A stretch of DNA of 64,000 bases. It comes from Pseudoscleropodium purum (lineage: Eukaryota; Streptophyta; Bryopsida; Hypnales; Brachytheciaceae). The stretch is taken from contig OZ017795.1 in the NCBI GenBank assembly GCA_963969395.1, positions 30,361,063 to 30,425,062 of the forward strand. The letters run 5' to 3'. Positions 1-13,083 of this stretch are shown here, piece after piece. Numbering within the stretch: the stretch's first letter is position 1; every line of letters begins with the position of its first letter. A model generated the notes under the pieces. That model searched no databases. It saw nothing but the letters and a program-made list of their open reading frames with translations, and was not told the DNA's origin. Position numbers and translations under genes: made by a program.

Positions 1-2145
1 GGTACCTATATTGTAGGCTCAATGCTCACAAACTCTTGTTTTTGGGCTCACATATTAATACCATTGGGGATGTTCTTACTTTAAATTAAATTAACTATTG
101 TAGTGGTTGACTTTTGTAAAAGTTGGAAGGATTTTAGAGAAAAGACAAAGTGACTAGTTTTTTTATTACCAATATTTCACTCAAAAAGAAAATAATTTTT
201 GAGGGGATGAAATATTCCTCCATTCTTAGTGGATAAAATTGTCAAATTGCTAATATTTTTTTTAAGGCATTAGATGTTTTTCAACTTGTGTAGACAATTG
301 TGACTTTCCAAAGATTCCCAAAGGTTCCCAAACTCTAATAATTCAGCCTAGCAATTGCCTAATGTGGCACAACGACTACCATATCAGATAGTAATAATAA
401 AATTTTAAATAATTTAATTTTTAATTATTATAAAATTTTAACAATCCATAGCAAGTGGAACATGCCTAAAATATCCCTCTTCTTGCTAATATCTCTTCTA
501 ATGATGGTAATGCTTTGTTTTGGACAAATATATACACTTTAAATGAATTAATTCTAGTTCAATCCATATTTTCCATGTTTCATCACTCCACCAAGGATAG
601 TTTTCATTGTCTATTTTTTCTTTTTTGAGCAAAATTAATCTTATTGTTAGATGGAAGCTTCATCCTCCTAGTATATATAAGATAAGTACCCTATATTAGA
701 GTTAGATTCATTAAAAAATAATTCAATATGGAATTCTATGAAATTTTTGTAAATTATAATTTTGCATAATTGAATAGCATAGAAAATATTAATATCGTAA
801 TCTTAATTCTAAAAAGAAAAGCCAAAGTCATGAGTTTTAATAAATTTGGCACAAGTACAAGTAAAACTTAAGAGTATAGGTAAAGCTGTGAGTATTGCTA
901 AAGGTTACAAAATATTTTAAACCTAGAAAACAAGCTTTGAAGAATTCTAAATTGAGTTAACTAATGGAAATTCCACACACCCCAAAATGGTTTCGTATAT
1001 GATTCTAAAGTCTAGTACATCCAAAATTGTACCTTCCCAAAATTGCCATCATCACTCCGTGTACACCCGTATGCCTTGTACTATTGCCACAATCCAACTA
1101 AAAGTAAAACAAAATAGTTTTTAGATTTTCTAATTTATTAAAACTTGAAAATCCCATTATTTTCACACCATAGTGCAATAGGTTGTATTCTTAGAACATA
1201 TAAAAAGTTTTATGCAAAAGCTTTGTTTTGTGGCATTTTCACATGCAATGTAAAAGTTATGGTTTTTCCAATGGAAAATATTTTTTAGTTTAATTTTTAA
1301 TTTAAATAAATCCATTACTTTCACACGATATGTTCAAATGCCATGAAATTGGCATGAATAGAAAGCTTTATGCACAAAGAAGTAGAAAGATTCTTGTTTT
1401 ATGGTGTTTGAATATGCGATGTAAAAATTATGAATTTTCAAAAAAGGAAAAAATAATATAATTCAAATTTTGCATTCATAAAAACTTTCCATTGAAATTC
1501 AATAACTTTCATATTGTAGGTCCAAACACCATGAAGCAAAGTTTGTGCACCCTTTCTTGCCAAGAGCTTTCCAATGATATTACGAACACTACTAGACACC
1601 TCACAATTTGTTGAATCTCAACTTATTAAGCAAACAAATAAAACAAAACAAACAATCTAACTGAAGATATAGATCTCCCAGATCCATATTTATCTATGTG
1701 GAAGAAACATTTCTAGTAACCACTCCCAAAAGAAACTTTGACCCTTCCTAACTTTGACATAAAATATGAAAATGTCACATTTTTTAGTGCATTGGAACTT
1801 CTTTTTACTTGCCAACAAGAAGATATGAAAATTTGACAAGGCTAACAATAATAATAATTAGGCACAAAGGAATATACAACAAATTCTCCAAATGAACATA
1901 CCCTCAAAAAATAGACGGATTCAGAAATCAAAATGTAATTATGACGCTATAAATAACTTATTCTTATGATTTAAAATGTGAGTGGAGAATGAATGTGCTT
2001 TCAAATTGAGTTAGATTCATTGAGGAAAAATAAAAATAAAACAAATTTCTAGATTGGATCTCAATATACCATACTAGAATTTCAACTGGTTTTTAAAGAT
2101 TAAATTTTTTTAAAATTCCACACTTTTATTTTAAAATTGAGAATA
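1..2145. other. AT-rich intergenic, no gene seen
   Basis: Very AT-rich with many stops in all frames. I find no coding frame, RNA gene or element ends, only related short phrases such as CCATGAAATTGGCATGAA / CACCATGAAGCAAAG (1342 and 1527) that hint at an old internal repeat. Confidence 0.6.
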
Positions 2146-2411
2146 CATTAGAAGAGTTTTGGGGGGTCCAGAAGCCTATTTTGGGCCTGTTTCCTTGCAG
2201 CGAGGGGAACGGCCCATTGTTAGAATTTTCTTTTTCATAAAAAAAAATAAAAATTGTAGTCTCCAAATGCAGAAAATAAATAAATAAATAAAATTTGGTC
2301 AATGAGATAGCAGGGTCTCAGCCACATCAGACCACTACACCAAACTTGTTCCCTACGTTTGCAGGCTATGATAACTCGTAGGCATCCAAAGGCCCCTAAA
2401 ATCTTCTAATG
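2146..2411. mobile_element. TIR element family A, copy 1
   Basis: Starts CATTAGAAGAGTTTTGGGGG and ends CCCCTAAAATCTTCTAATG, a terminal inverted repeat of about 19 bp. The interior contains the family core CAGCGAGGGGAACGGCCC and a GTTAGAATT tract. There is no coding capacity, consistent with a MITE. A target duplication is not clear. Confidence 0.8.
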
Positions 2412-3059
2412 GATTAATTCTTCCCTTTTTCTAACAAAGGGTGTAAACAAGTTCCAAGGCGAGGGAGAATTGACCCCTATATTGCCCTATGTTTTACCCT
2501 AATCACATGACTTGTAGAGAACATTGGAATTTTTTATTTGCCACAATTGATAAAATTTGCAAATTTGAAATTCGTATTTGCAATCAAAGTTCCCACATTA
2601 GCTAGGAGGCATGATAAACTACTAAATCTAAATGGCACAAAATAAGGGGCAATTTTTTCATTTATACTTTGACAATGCAATATAGGGGTCAATCTTCCTT
2701 AATCAAGTTCCTAAAGATCCAAAAGTAGAGACATTTATTATTGAAGTTGAAGTGCTTTGTTCAGGTACTAAGTTTGTTTGCTCAAAAAGCAACCTTGTTC
2801 TAAAAATGATCACTAACTAACACAAAGGTATATTTTTCTTCAATGTACCAACAATGTACATTTTAGGAGGTAGTCCCTTTTAGTGACTACTACATTTCAA
2901 CTTCAAAAATTTCTAACTAATTCCACAAAGGTCTAACAAGATGAAGCACATTGGGTTAGATGCCAATTCCAATTCTTCTCCTCATGAAAATTTACTCAAC
3001 TCTTAAAAAGTTGCTTTAAAAAAAAACTACCTTAACTCCTAAAGGACCAACCTACTATT

Positions 3060-4150
3060 TTAGCAATATAGCAATTTTGGGCAGGTGACTAGAAATTTGC
3101 ATATTTTTAGCTAAATTTTAATAGAGGTTGTGGACGAGGGTTATTTTTCAAAATGATTCTAGAGGTCTTGAGGTGAATCTTTTGAAGTAAAGATAAAGGG
3201 TCATTCCAAAAAATATTTGATATTTTTGAGTACAATGACTTTTGAAATAAAACATTTTAAATGAAATAAAATATGGATAATTTGTAATACTGGTAAAAAT
3301 TTAGGCCTAGAAAAATTTATCTCTAAAATTCATGCAAAAAAAGAAAAATGAAAAATGACCCCCAAATGAATACTTTGATGTTTGATATTTTAAAAATAGT
3401 AAAAATTTCCCCCCAAAGTAAAGAAAATATTCCTATTTTTTCTAATTCAAAAGTCTTTTTTCTCAACCATTTGCATCTTTGGAAAAAAAAAAGAGTCTAA
3501 AGGTAGTATATGTTGAGTACATGTGGAATTCAAAAACTAGTGGGCTTGATTTGCAATACTATGCACTACCATTGATTGCAACAGACTACTATAGAGCTAG
3601 AAATTTAATTAGAAATTAACTGAAAATGGATACATAGACATTTTGATCTCTAGTAATATTGAAAAAAATCATAAAGAATCCTTAAAAGATGGCCAATTCT
3701 CTACATTCCAACACACTTGAATTGCACCCAATACTCAATTTGAAAGGACTTTTTTTCTCATTCTAATCTTTGTACAAAGGATATTCATTTTGAGCCCTAT
3801 GTACACCGTACATGTCATAATTTGCATAAAATCATATTGTCACTACATATAATCTTAGTGCAACACTTGCTTCCCCAATTTTTGACTCCAAATTTTCATT
3901 TTCAAGTTGAAAATAGGACTAAACCCCTCCAAAATGGCAAAAGGAGACATCTAATTGGGGTCTCTTTAAGAGTGATGAACCAATTTTCAAATTGCAAAAA
4001 TTTACAAAATATTTACAACTATTGCATATACCTCTATTTCAAATTTCACATACATTGGATATAAACTACAAAAGTTAAAGTTGAGAAACCACCTTTTTAA
4101 AGCCAAGGTGACAAAAATAGGAACAATGTTTTTAGCAACCACCTTGTGTC
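3060..4150. repeat. Dispersed repeat C, copy 1
   Basis: AATGACTTTTGAAATAAAAC, TTAGGCCTAGAAAAATTTATCTCTAAAA and GGTGACAAAAATAGGAACAATGTTTTTAGCAACCACC match, in order, the copy at 18930-19925; the 5' part also matches 7080-7250 in reverse. Both long copies are followed or interrupted by family A elements. No protein-coding signal is seen. Confidence 0.7.
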
Positions 4151-4462
4151 CAAACCCTTATTTTTTTTTAAAAGTAGGCATGGTTTTTAAAAGTTTCCAT
4201 ACCTACCCACAAATTAAAACCCCCCATAACTTTCATCTCATTAAACACAATGGAATGATTCAAAACTTTCCATGTATACACAAACCTAAGCAACTAGTTT
4301 CAAATTTTTATTTTTTTAAAAAGTGATTTTTAAAGAAATTCTTTTAGTTGCTCACTAAACAAAGAAAATTGCATATCATGCAATAACTTTTCAACCATGT
4401 AGTCAAAAATTATGAAAATTATCAAACCTTGAAGCTATTCTTTGGGCACATGTTCTGTGAAA

Positions 4463-4739
4463 CATTAGAAGAGTTTGGTGGGTTAGGAGGGCCGATTTAG
4501 GCCTTTGTTCCTTGAAGTTCCCTACTCAAATAAAGAATGCTATGCTGTTAGAATTCTTTTTTTGAAAAAAGTAAAAATTAAAAAAATTCTTAAAATAAAA
4601 AACAAAGTTGAATTTTTTTGTTTTAAAAATGATAAGGCAATTGTTCTGCAACAACATGTAGTAGGTTTTGTGAGTTCACAAAGTCAAAAAATGTCAAGGA
4701 ACTCACAACACTCTCGAACCCACAAAAAATCTTCTAATA
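4463..4739. mobile_element. TIR element family A, copy 2 (diverged)
   Basis: Starts CATTAGAAGAGTTTGGTGGG and ends AAAAAATCTTCTAATA. The interior keeps GGCCGATTTAGGCC and a TGTTAGAATT tract at the family positions, plus AT-rich filler. Confidence 0.7.
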
Positions 4740-7069
4740 ATTTAAGTAAAAATAAATGAAAACCCTATTTTGTAGTGAGCCGCCTAAATTTGCCTTGTTG
4801 CCAACAAAACACATCTTGGTCCTTGAGAGGTTAAAGTCTGACAAATACAGTCTCAACTCATGAATGACAACAAATCAAATTGGCAATTAAAAAATTCAAG
4901 CAATTTGGGCTCCAAATCTTCAATATTCAATTGTTTGCAAAATTGAAAGTGAACAATAATGCTTTCTTTTAATGAAAAATTGAAAGTGAACAATAATTAA
5001 TTGTTTGTTAGATGGTGTATACACCTATAAATGAATGTGAATATAATAGTTTAATTTTTAGTTTACTAGAATTTAAAAATAAATGAATTAGATAATAAAC
5101 AAGCTACAAACGTATGAGAAGCTTTGCACCTATAATTTTTGAAATGAAATATTTCAACTCATTATAGAGATTAAATTGATGGTTAATAGTAAACAAGATA
5201 TTGTAAGTATAAGTGTTCTATCCAACACCCCTCAAAACATTATTGACCTAATTAATACAAGGATTCCATTGCCTTTACTAACATACAAGGAGTCCTTTAG
5301 TTATACATTTATTTTTAAATTTATTTATTGTCTACACCTTATTTACATGCTCTCTAATTGTGTTAATTTGAAATCCCTTCATATATTCCACATAGGAATT
5401 TTCTTCTTTTCTCAAAATCCTATTTGGGAGAAAATCACTTCTATATTATACAAAGTTATGTTCTTTGATATATTTTAAGAGTATTGCCTAGATTATATTA
5501 CATTATAGCATTTACTGCAAATATAGATTTTGTTAATGCAATGCTTCTTTGACTTATTAAGAAAAATGGCTATGTATTGATAGAAACTTCTTTCATTTAT
5601 AGCATATATAATATTGGATCAATGTTCAAATAATGACTTATATAAACTACCTTACATTCAAAGTAGATTAGTAGATGAAGCATTAGTCAATGCAAAGCCT
5701 CTCTATTTTGGTTCAAAGCTAATAAAGTAATAAAAAAATTTAAGCATTTAGGTGTGGCTCTTATTTACCCCTAAAGTTTCTTGACTATGTTTTTGCCAAA
5801 AGCACTCCAAAATTGCCGTTTCTTGTAGAAGTTTCAAATTTTTTAAAAGAATTATTTTTGGACACATGTAATTGTAGAATCTTAAAGTAAACTGGTTTGA
5901 AAAGATGTGGAAAAAATTTCAGAAATTTCCATTGTGTAGATTGCAAGATATTAGCATTTAATGTGACAAAAATCATCTTTTTGTTCCTACAAAAATTAGG
6001 GCAGCTGCACTTTGTAAGGTCACATTTGCATGAAAAAACGTTTGAAATGGTGGTACTTTTTTGGATTCATTCTTCAAGGCATGTTTTTTAGATGCTTGAA
6101 AATTGATAGATCGTTTAAAATTGTACAGTACAACATATAGGAAAAAATAGTAAGTAGAAAGATGTAGAGAATGATTCAAAATACAAAATTGTTAACAATT
6201 TATTTATGGAATTAAAAAAATGCCAATCCTAATGGTTGTAATGTTTTTATAAACAACCTTCACTTGAGGTTTTGATTTATTTCCAAAAATATTGAGATTT
6301 GAGTTCATTAAAAAACTTGGTTTCTTCGATTTACATTTACTTGAAAAGTTTAGAATCATTGCATTATAGAAAGGTATGAGAAGTTTTATTTTCTAGGCAA
6401 TTAAGGCATCAATCTACTCAAAAATGAACTTTGAAGTTTTTTTGTTTAATTCAATTTGCAATATTTGCAAAAAAAACTCCCTTTGAATGTAATTTATTTA
6501 TTATAACATTACAAACATTGGCATTGGAATTTTTCAATTCTTTAACTAAATTGTTAACAATTTAGTGTTTTTAATCATACTCTACCTCCTTTATATAATT
6601 TTTTTCAAGCATGAATATAGATTTTTTTTTGAAATATTTCTTATTTATTTCCAACTTAATTCTTCAACATATTATGGAGAGTAATAAGTTGTAGGATTTA
6701 CATGTTTTTATCCCAAAAATTTGTCATGAAAGTTGAAATCTAATTAATCATTTGAGAAGGGTTGAAAATACTTTTTTTTTGAAATCCAAGCAAACATAAT
6801 CTTGCAATTGGTAAAGTTTTGAATGTGCTAAGCTTGCCCTACTGTAACAAAATTAAAAAATTCTAAAAGATTTCAAAAGGTTTCCAAAAGATTTCCAAAA
6901 GATTCCAAATTCCTTGAAATTTTGTTGATTTGGTCATTGCACTATCCAAATCAATAGAAAGCAAGTGATCATTTTGTTGGCTTTTACAAAAAATCTGTAC
7001 AATGCTTTAAATAATAAAAATGAATAGAAATCAATTGATTTTCAATTGATTTGGTCATGATTTTTCTAC
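4740..7069. other. AT-rich intergenic with old dispersed repeats
   Basis: No gene recognised. GTGGAAAAAATTTCAGAAATTTCC and GTAGATTGCAAGATATTAGCATTT near 5908-5960 recur as GTGGAAAAAATTTCACAAACTTTGACC and GTAGATTGCAAGATATTTGCATTT near 36673-36725, marking another dispersed repeat. The 60-100 codon open frames here have no recognisable content. Confidence 0.6.
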
Positions 7070-7440
7070 TAGAGTAAATTTTTACGTACATATCATTTTT
7101 GATGCTTTATAAATTATCCTTATATTATTTCATTTAAAAAAATATTATTTCAAAAGTCATAATATTCAAAAATGTTAATTGTTTCTTGAAATGACCCTTC
7201 ACCTTTACCTCAAAAGATTCACTTCAAAAAATTCACTTCAAGATTCTTGTCATACAGGTCTTCCTATTTCCAACCACAGATTGCTTTTAGAATCAACCAA
7301 GACTGCAACCAATCGTAATGCGCCACAACTACATTGAAGAATAATGCTCTAATTAATCTCCTACTTTCTCCTATTGATTGGAAAAAAACTATAGCCTATA
7401 TAATGGGAATGGATCCATGGTCAGGAATGGGTAGGCTCGC
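7070..7440. repeat. Repeat C fragment (reverse) joined to repeat B
   Basis: 7080-7250 is the reverse complement of 3165-3310 (AAGGGTCATT, GACTTTTGAAATAA, TAAATGAAATAA). It abuts repeat B (CTTCCTATTTCCAACCACAG ... CTCCTACTTTCTCCTATTGATTGG), whose other copy lies at 52220-52710. Confidence 0.7.
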
Positions 7441-8059
7441 GCTTACATGGGAAAATTTCTCTACTCAAAGAAAAGAGCTCTCCAGGTATGTGATGGCGGC
7501 CTTGTTTTGATCCACAAGTTACTCGCAGCTTGAGTTTCTCTTAATACATACCTTGTAAGTGGCACTCATTCAATCTAACATAGCACTCATGTTATGTTTG
7601 TTTTGCGTTTCTTAGTTAACCCAGCTTAATAGTCATGAAGAAATTCCTTTGATTCTAGCTGATTTCTCCAGATGCACGGACGGACAAGATTTATGTTTCT
7701 TAGCTGTTTCTGAATCCTCTCCTTTACCACTCTAATCTTTGTAAGTTCTTGCTTCTGGTTCCTCGCTTCAAAGGTAGAGCGATTCTTTAGTTTATTGACT
7801 TCATGTCTTGTCACAAATGCTCACCTCAGCACATAATTTGATGAAGTTAGTGGAGAGCAAGGGTAGCTAGTTGGTCGCTACCATTCGTAATCACAGATCT
7901 AATTAAGATGATACTGTTTGTGTTAACTTTTGAGTAACATGGCACACCTTAGTGCACAATAGTCACTAGCTAACGAGACAAGTGGGAGTACTAAGAAGAA
8001 CAGAACACTAGTTAACACGAAACAAATATGAAGTATTTTTAATTAAAATTGGAGGGTCG

Positions 8060-8236
8060 GTGATTAGCGCCGTGATCGAGGTCCCACTGAGAGCCGCTGA
8101 TGTAGTTTTGAGGTTTGGGTTCGGGTACGTTGGCTTCTCTTCAGCTCTTGTCTTCTTGGTCGTCTGTTTCGATCTTGATCGAACCCCCGTTTCGATCGTT
8201 GCTTGTTTTTCGATCGACTGCCTTGCATCATCGCAG
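8060..8236 (+). other. Possible leader exon upstream of the pectate lyase exon
   Basis: A GC-richer open stretch ends at CATCGCAG|GTATGT, a good donor. It encodes GFSSALVFLVVCFDL, hydrophobic enough to suggest a signal peptide, but the first codons are not a standard ATG start and I recognise no homology. It could be a 5' UTR exon of the adjacent pectate lyase fragment. Confidence 0.3.
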
Positions 8237-8606
8237 GTATGTACAATATCGCTCGTTCTAATCGTCGTTAGTTATTAATTCTCTCTCTCTTTCTAGAACA
8301 TGATCGATCCGGCCTGTCTATCTAGAACATGATCCTATGTTTTAGTCTCATTTCGATTCGATCAAGCCAATTGGGTTTATCCAGACATTTTAAGTCTTGT
8401 TAAATCATGCACTGAGAGTACATTTCTCTTGATTTTTTGGTTTAATCAAAGTTTTCTGGCTCGATCTGTAAACCGTTCAGTATCTCTCAACCGGATAGCT
8501 AGCTAGAAGCAAGTATGGCACTCCCTGCTCAATGTACCCTTGTTAAATGAATGGCAAAACCAAGCTGAGGAAGTCTGTTTGTTTTTTGTTTTTTTTTCTC
8601 CTGTAG

Positions 8607-8708
8607 AAACAACCATTGAACAAATTCAACCACGTCGTCGCCGATAACTCCGACAAGGATCTCGTGAATCCCAAGGAAGGAACTCTGCGATACGCCGTCC
8701 TTCAGGAC
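8607..8708 (+). pseudogene. Single pectate lyase (PL1) exon
   Basis: A 102-bp, phase-0 exon with acceptor CTCCTGTAG before it and donor GAC|GTAAGC after it. It encodes NHVVADNSDKDLVNPKEGTL then RYAVLQD, which is the conserved start of plant pectate lyases (xVTDxSDxDxVNPKPGTLRxAVIQ). Secreted pectate lyases cleave de-esterified pectin in cell walls. The following exon, which should start with a PLWI-like motif, is not found before the inverted-repeat element beginning near 8780. An upstream donor-like site (GCAG|GTATGT at 8236) closes a 177-bp open stretch that could be a leader exon. This looks like a gene fragment or a gene truncated by the element. Confidence 0.75.
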
Positions 8709-8778
8709 GTAAGCAACCACGTACTCGCACTAAGCGGTTACTTCCATAACACAGGGTAGCGGTCCATTACTTCTCTAC

Positions 8779-9520
8779 ATGCCTGCAATTTTGGCTAAAT
8801 TGAGGACGACAACCACCATTCATGTCTTATGGAAGGCGATGGTTTAAGGGTTTAGGGTTTAGGGTTTAGGATTAGACTTTGAAGGTTTTTTTTTAAACTA
8901 CAAATTAATTTACATATCCCACATTGTTTGTTTTACCTCCTATCCTCCCATATGTTTATAAAGAGTTGTTTTCTAATTAAAAACACGATTCTTTAATGAC
9001 TTTTGAAGCAAAGTGAGATAGATGTGACATCTAGCCATATAACCCTAAACTCATTTCGAATGGATGGATGATTTAAAAAATGCATTGTAGAAAAAGATAA
9101 GGTCTTTAGTTGTTTTGAGGGTTATCAAGAAAATTTATATGTCTTATAAGAACTTTGAAAAATGTTGTCCCAATTAGGCCATAGAATGTTGTTTTAGTAG
9201 AACTTGCAAAAAGTTGTTTAGACCTTGTCTTGTAAATCATCCATTTGAAATAAATTTAGGGTTATGTGGCAAGATGTCACATCTATTTTACTTTGCTTCA
9301 AAAGCCATTCATGATTTGTGTTTTTAATTGAGAAAACAGCTTTATATATATATATATGGAATGGTAGGCTTGAGATGAAACTAACAAAGTGGGATATATA
9401 AATTAGTTTATAGTTAAGACCTTCAAATCTTAATCCACTATTCTAAATGCTAAAACCGTTGCTATGAGCAAGATATGGGTGGTAGTTACTGTCTTCAATT
9501 TTGCCAAAGTTGCAATCCTC
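8779..9520. mobile_element. Long inverted-repeat (foldback-type) element
   Basis: The left arm (about 8779-9080) and right arm (about 9236-9520) are imperfect reverse complements. Examples are GCAAAGTGAGATAGATGTGA against the complement of TCACATCTATTTTACTTTGC, and the CCCTAAACTCATTT stretch against its partner near 9250. The spacer is about 155 bp. No coding is seen. It resembles a foldback or MITE-like non-autonomous DNA element and directly follows the pectate lyase exon. Confidence 0.75.
8841..8870. repeat. Interstitial plant telomere-type repeat (TTTAGGG)n
   Basis: About four consecutive units of TTTAGGG, the first imperfect, lie inside the left arm of the inverted-repeat element. The mirror position in the right arm lacks the array. 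Confidence 0.85.
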
Positions 9521-9594
9521 CAAGGTTATGGTCTTACAAGGTTTCAATCTTGCCACTATAGAAAATCCAAAATTTAGATAATGAACACTATTTT

Positions 9595-9720
9595 TTAACG
9601 TATTTTGGGTGATGTCCATTACAACACCCATGTTTTATGTCAACAAAGGTGTTTGACATAGCATCAATGTTGACATAAAAATATGGATTTGTTGCATTGG
9701 ACATCATCATAAATGTGTTT
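9595..9720. repeat. Second, nested hairpin
   Basis: GATGTCCATTACAACACCCA with following ATGTTTTATGTCAACA pairs with ATGTTGACATAAAAATAT and GGATTTGTTGCATTGGACAT downstream. This forms a stem of about 40 bp with mismatches and a loop of about 30 bp. It sits just outside the larger inverted repeat. Confidence 0.7.
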
Positions 9721-9729
9721 AAAAAAATT

Positions 9730-12700
9730 AGGGCTTATCACCTAAAACAAGGGTTTTTTTTAGTATACAATCCACATGGTTGTGTGGATCCCATGGTCCT
9801 TGCCAAGGGCTATGTTAGGCCACATTGGCCGGGCCCACTTTTGTTGGAATGATTTAAAGTCTTGCATAGGTTATTAAACTTTGTTTTTCAAAGCTTTGGG
9901 TTCTAGATGTAGAATGCTACATTTGTGGTGCTTTGAAAGTTGAAATATATTGAAGCCCTAACAATGATGCCATCAATATCTTCAAACTTTTATTCCTTCT
10001 TCAAACTATTAACAATTTAGTTTTTCTTTCTATCTCCAACATATTTCTATTTATCAATTTCTTAAAGGATGAAAATCAAATTTCTTTTAGATAATTTTCT
10101 CTTAAGACTTTTAACTCATTTTTTTATTATAAAATTCTTAAATCAAACCTTGTAGTGTAAAAAATTGAAGATAAGAGGGTTTAAAGTCTTATAGTTTTTT
10201 TTTTATAGAAATGTGCTAAAAAAAGGTTATCTTCACTTTAAATGCTAATATCTTCTAATTTATCTAATCAAATTTTATCACAAGTAATTATGGAAGTTTA
10301 GATTAAGATTTTATATTCATTAAAGGTTTTTATATTTATTTATTTTTGCTTCAATGCAATAGAAATGACCATTTAATTTTAGAGTGATTTTGCAAAAAAA
10401 TTGCCTTGAAACTTAGGGTTAGTATAGAAGATGTGTATAATGAAAAGACAACAATTTAATAAAATCAACGAGCTAGGGTCCATTGCAAATTTTGGATACA
10501 CTAGAGATAATACTTAAAACATTCATATCTTATTCATCTAGAGTCCAAAAAATGCACACTAAAGTGCATCTTGAATCCACTTTCATATCAACTACATAAG
10601 CCTTTCTTCCCTAGCAAGTGATCATGTACACTTGCACCTATTGCCTAGAAATCAAGCTCTTTAAACTCTCCATATTGATTTAAGAAGCAATGACTTTGAC
10701 TCCTTATGAATATATTTTCTAATTGACTAGTTTTTCAATTTTTCAATTTCCCTTCAAGCTCTTCATTGCATGTAAGCTAGTTTGCAAGTTGAGAGCTTTG
10801 TGAGGACAATTTGATCTTTCAAGCTTAATATTTCAGCTATGTCGATATATAGAACATTTCATTGAGATCAAAGTTTTGGTGCTAGCTAGTTGGTGATATA
10901 TATACACACATAGATATATATGGATACAAGCTGATTTTAGTTTATATATATATTTGTCTTAATTTTATTTGTAGTGATTTTGTGTGTTTAACAGTCTAGA
11001 AGTGAAATGGTGTATATATTTGGAGATCAAAGATGATTGTGGCAGCGACAATTGAAAGTGGCAAGGTGAATGAAAATCATGTTCGTTACCTAACTATACT
11101 TGACATTTTAAAATAGATTAAATTATTCCTAGGAATGAGGGTCAATCTAGATTGAGAATTAATCCTTCTAATTTCTCTTAGAATGCATTGGATTGTTTTC
11201 ATCCATTGAAAATATATAATACTTGGATATGTAAGTTAGTTTCGTAAGAGCTTTGAATTATATTTTTTCTAATAGAGATTTTAATTTTGGCAATTGTAAA
11301 AGTTAGCACATTGAATTGTAAGTTAGTGAGTAATTGGATCTATGGATCTATGATTGGAGGTGACAAAGTCCAACATGAAAAATTCCAAGAGTGAGTCTAG
11401 ATATATAATCCAAATCTTTTGCTTTTCTTTACCATGCATTGGAATGTTTATTTTTTCCATTGATGATCATACATTCATGTATTTGGGTTTGTTAATTATT
11501 TTTGTACAAGCTAGATATGCTGTTTTCTATTGAAGACCTCAATTAAATTTGGCAATTAGAAAAGTTAATTAGTGCATTTAATTTGTAAGTTAGTGATGGT
11601 GTCTATTTGTTTGCATGGTTCCTTATGAATTAAGAGGATGGAGCAAAGCAAGTTGTGAAGTTGGAAAATGGGAGAGTGCACATGATATTGAATAAAGAGT
11701 TGATGTGGCAGGAAGATTACAATGAAGTGGATCACGTGGGATCATAGGCATATAGGAAGACAAGTTGGAGAAGATGTAGTCGTCCCATCATTGGTGAAGG
11801 AAGGGTCAAGCTCTGTGAAATTGGAAAACGATGGAGAAGACTTGGTAAAAACAACCAAGACTTGGTTTCTAACAAAGGAGTGAGTGGTTTTATCATGCCA
11901 CATGTCAACCATATTCTACTTCTCTTTGCTTTAGATTGTGCTTGTTTGAAGATGCATCTTTTGAATTGGGAGATGCTCGAGGAAGACTAATTTTGATTGA
12001 TTTTTATTTATTCTTTTGTAGAAATTGTGACTTGCCTTGCAATAGAGGATGTCAAAAGTTAAAAAAAAACAAGCACTGCCAAAGTCTGTAGAACATGTGG
12101 ATGTCAACTTAGACTCTAAGCCAAGTGTGAAGTAGATAGAATCCACTTTGCCACTATAAATGTCAATGGTTCATAGGAAGCAATACAACAAGCCGCATGA
12201 TGCAATTGTGAAGACATTTGACGTAATTGGAGGTTACATTTTTTTCTTGAATCATTACTTTTCCATTGTCTTCTTTGTTTATGGATCACACTTGTGTTTG
12301 GGATGGTGATTGTAGTAATATCTTATAGCACATGGAGTTTTCCATGCTAAATGGTCATGAGGGTTGATGGCCAATATATTGAGTGTAAATTCATGACAAA
12401 CCTTTAATCCTAGCTACAAAGTAAATAAGATGATAAAAAGTGTCATACAAAGTCTATCAAGTCCAAAGTGGCCTATGGCCGCAATCATGGAATCCCTACT
12501 TAGCGCGTGGGTAGCTAGATGCTTGTGTAATAAAGTTCTTGCACCAACTTGACATCCCTTCCTATAGTTCCACCTAAAATTTGAGACTGCAAGATTGCGA
12601 TCACTATAACCGCAACTCTTGATGGAGCACTATATGATGATAGCCCACATCCATTGATAGATGTTGAAGATTGAAGGGATGTCCTGCAGCCTCAATGACA

Positions 12701-13079
12701 AGCCATATTTTTATCCTAGCGAAACCTTACTCTTCATGGCACGGCCATGATTACTTCTCTCAAGGGATATTTTTTGTTAGAGATTTATATTTTTTTTGTG
12801 AACATGTGCTTTACTTGTATTGTGGCTAGTTTGTTTGTTTGTCTTTCTTTGTTTTGGTACTTATACTCCCTTTGCCTTGGCAATTCTTCCATGATGCCTC
12901 CTATGACAAGCAAAAAGGTCTATGATACCTTCTTTTTGTGATTTTCTACTTTGATTTTGTATTGCAAGAAGTTACTTTGTTTTTTTCTTCTATTTTTTTC
13001 TTTTTTCTGCTTAGACTCCCTTTGCTTCTATACATTCTATGTGCCTCTTTTGATTGTTTGAACATTTGTCATTCCTTGC
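9730..13079. other. AT-rich intergenic, no gene recognised
   Basis: Only short open frames in low-complexity sequence. A pyrimidine-rich stretch (12945-13080) leads into the GC-richer island. No element ends were identified. Confidence 0.55.
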
Positions 13080-13083
13080 GCAT

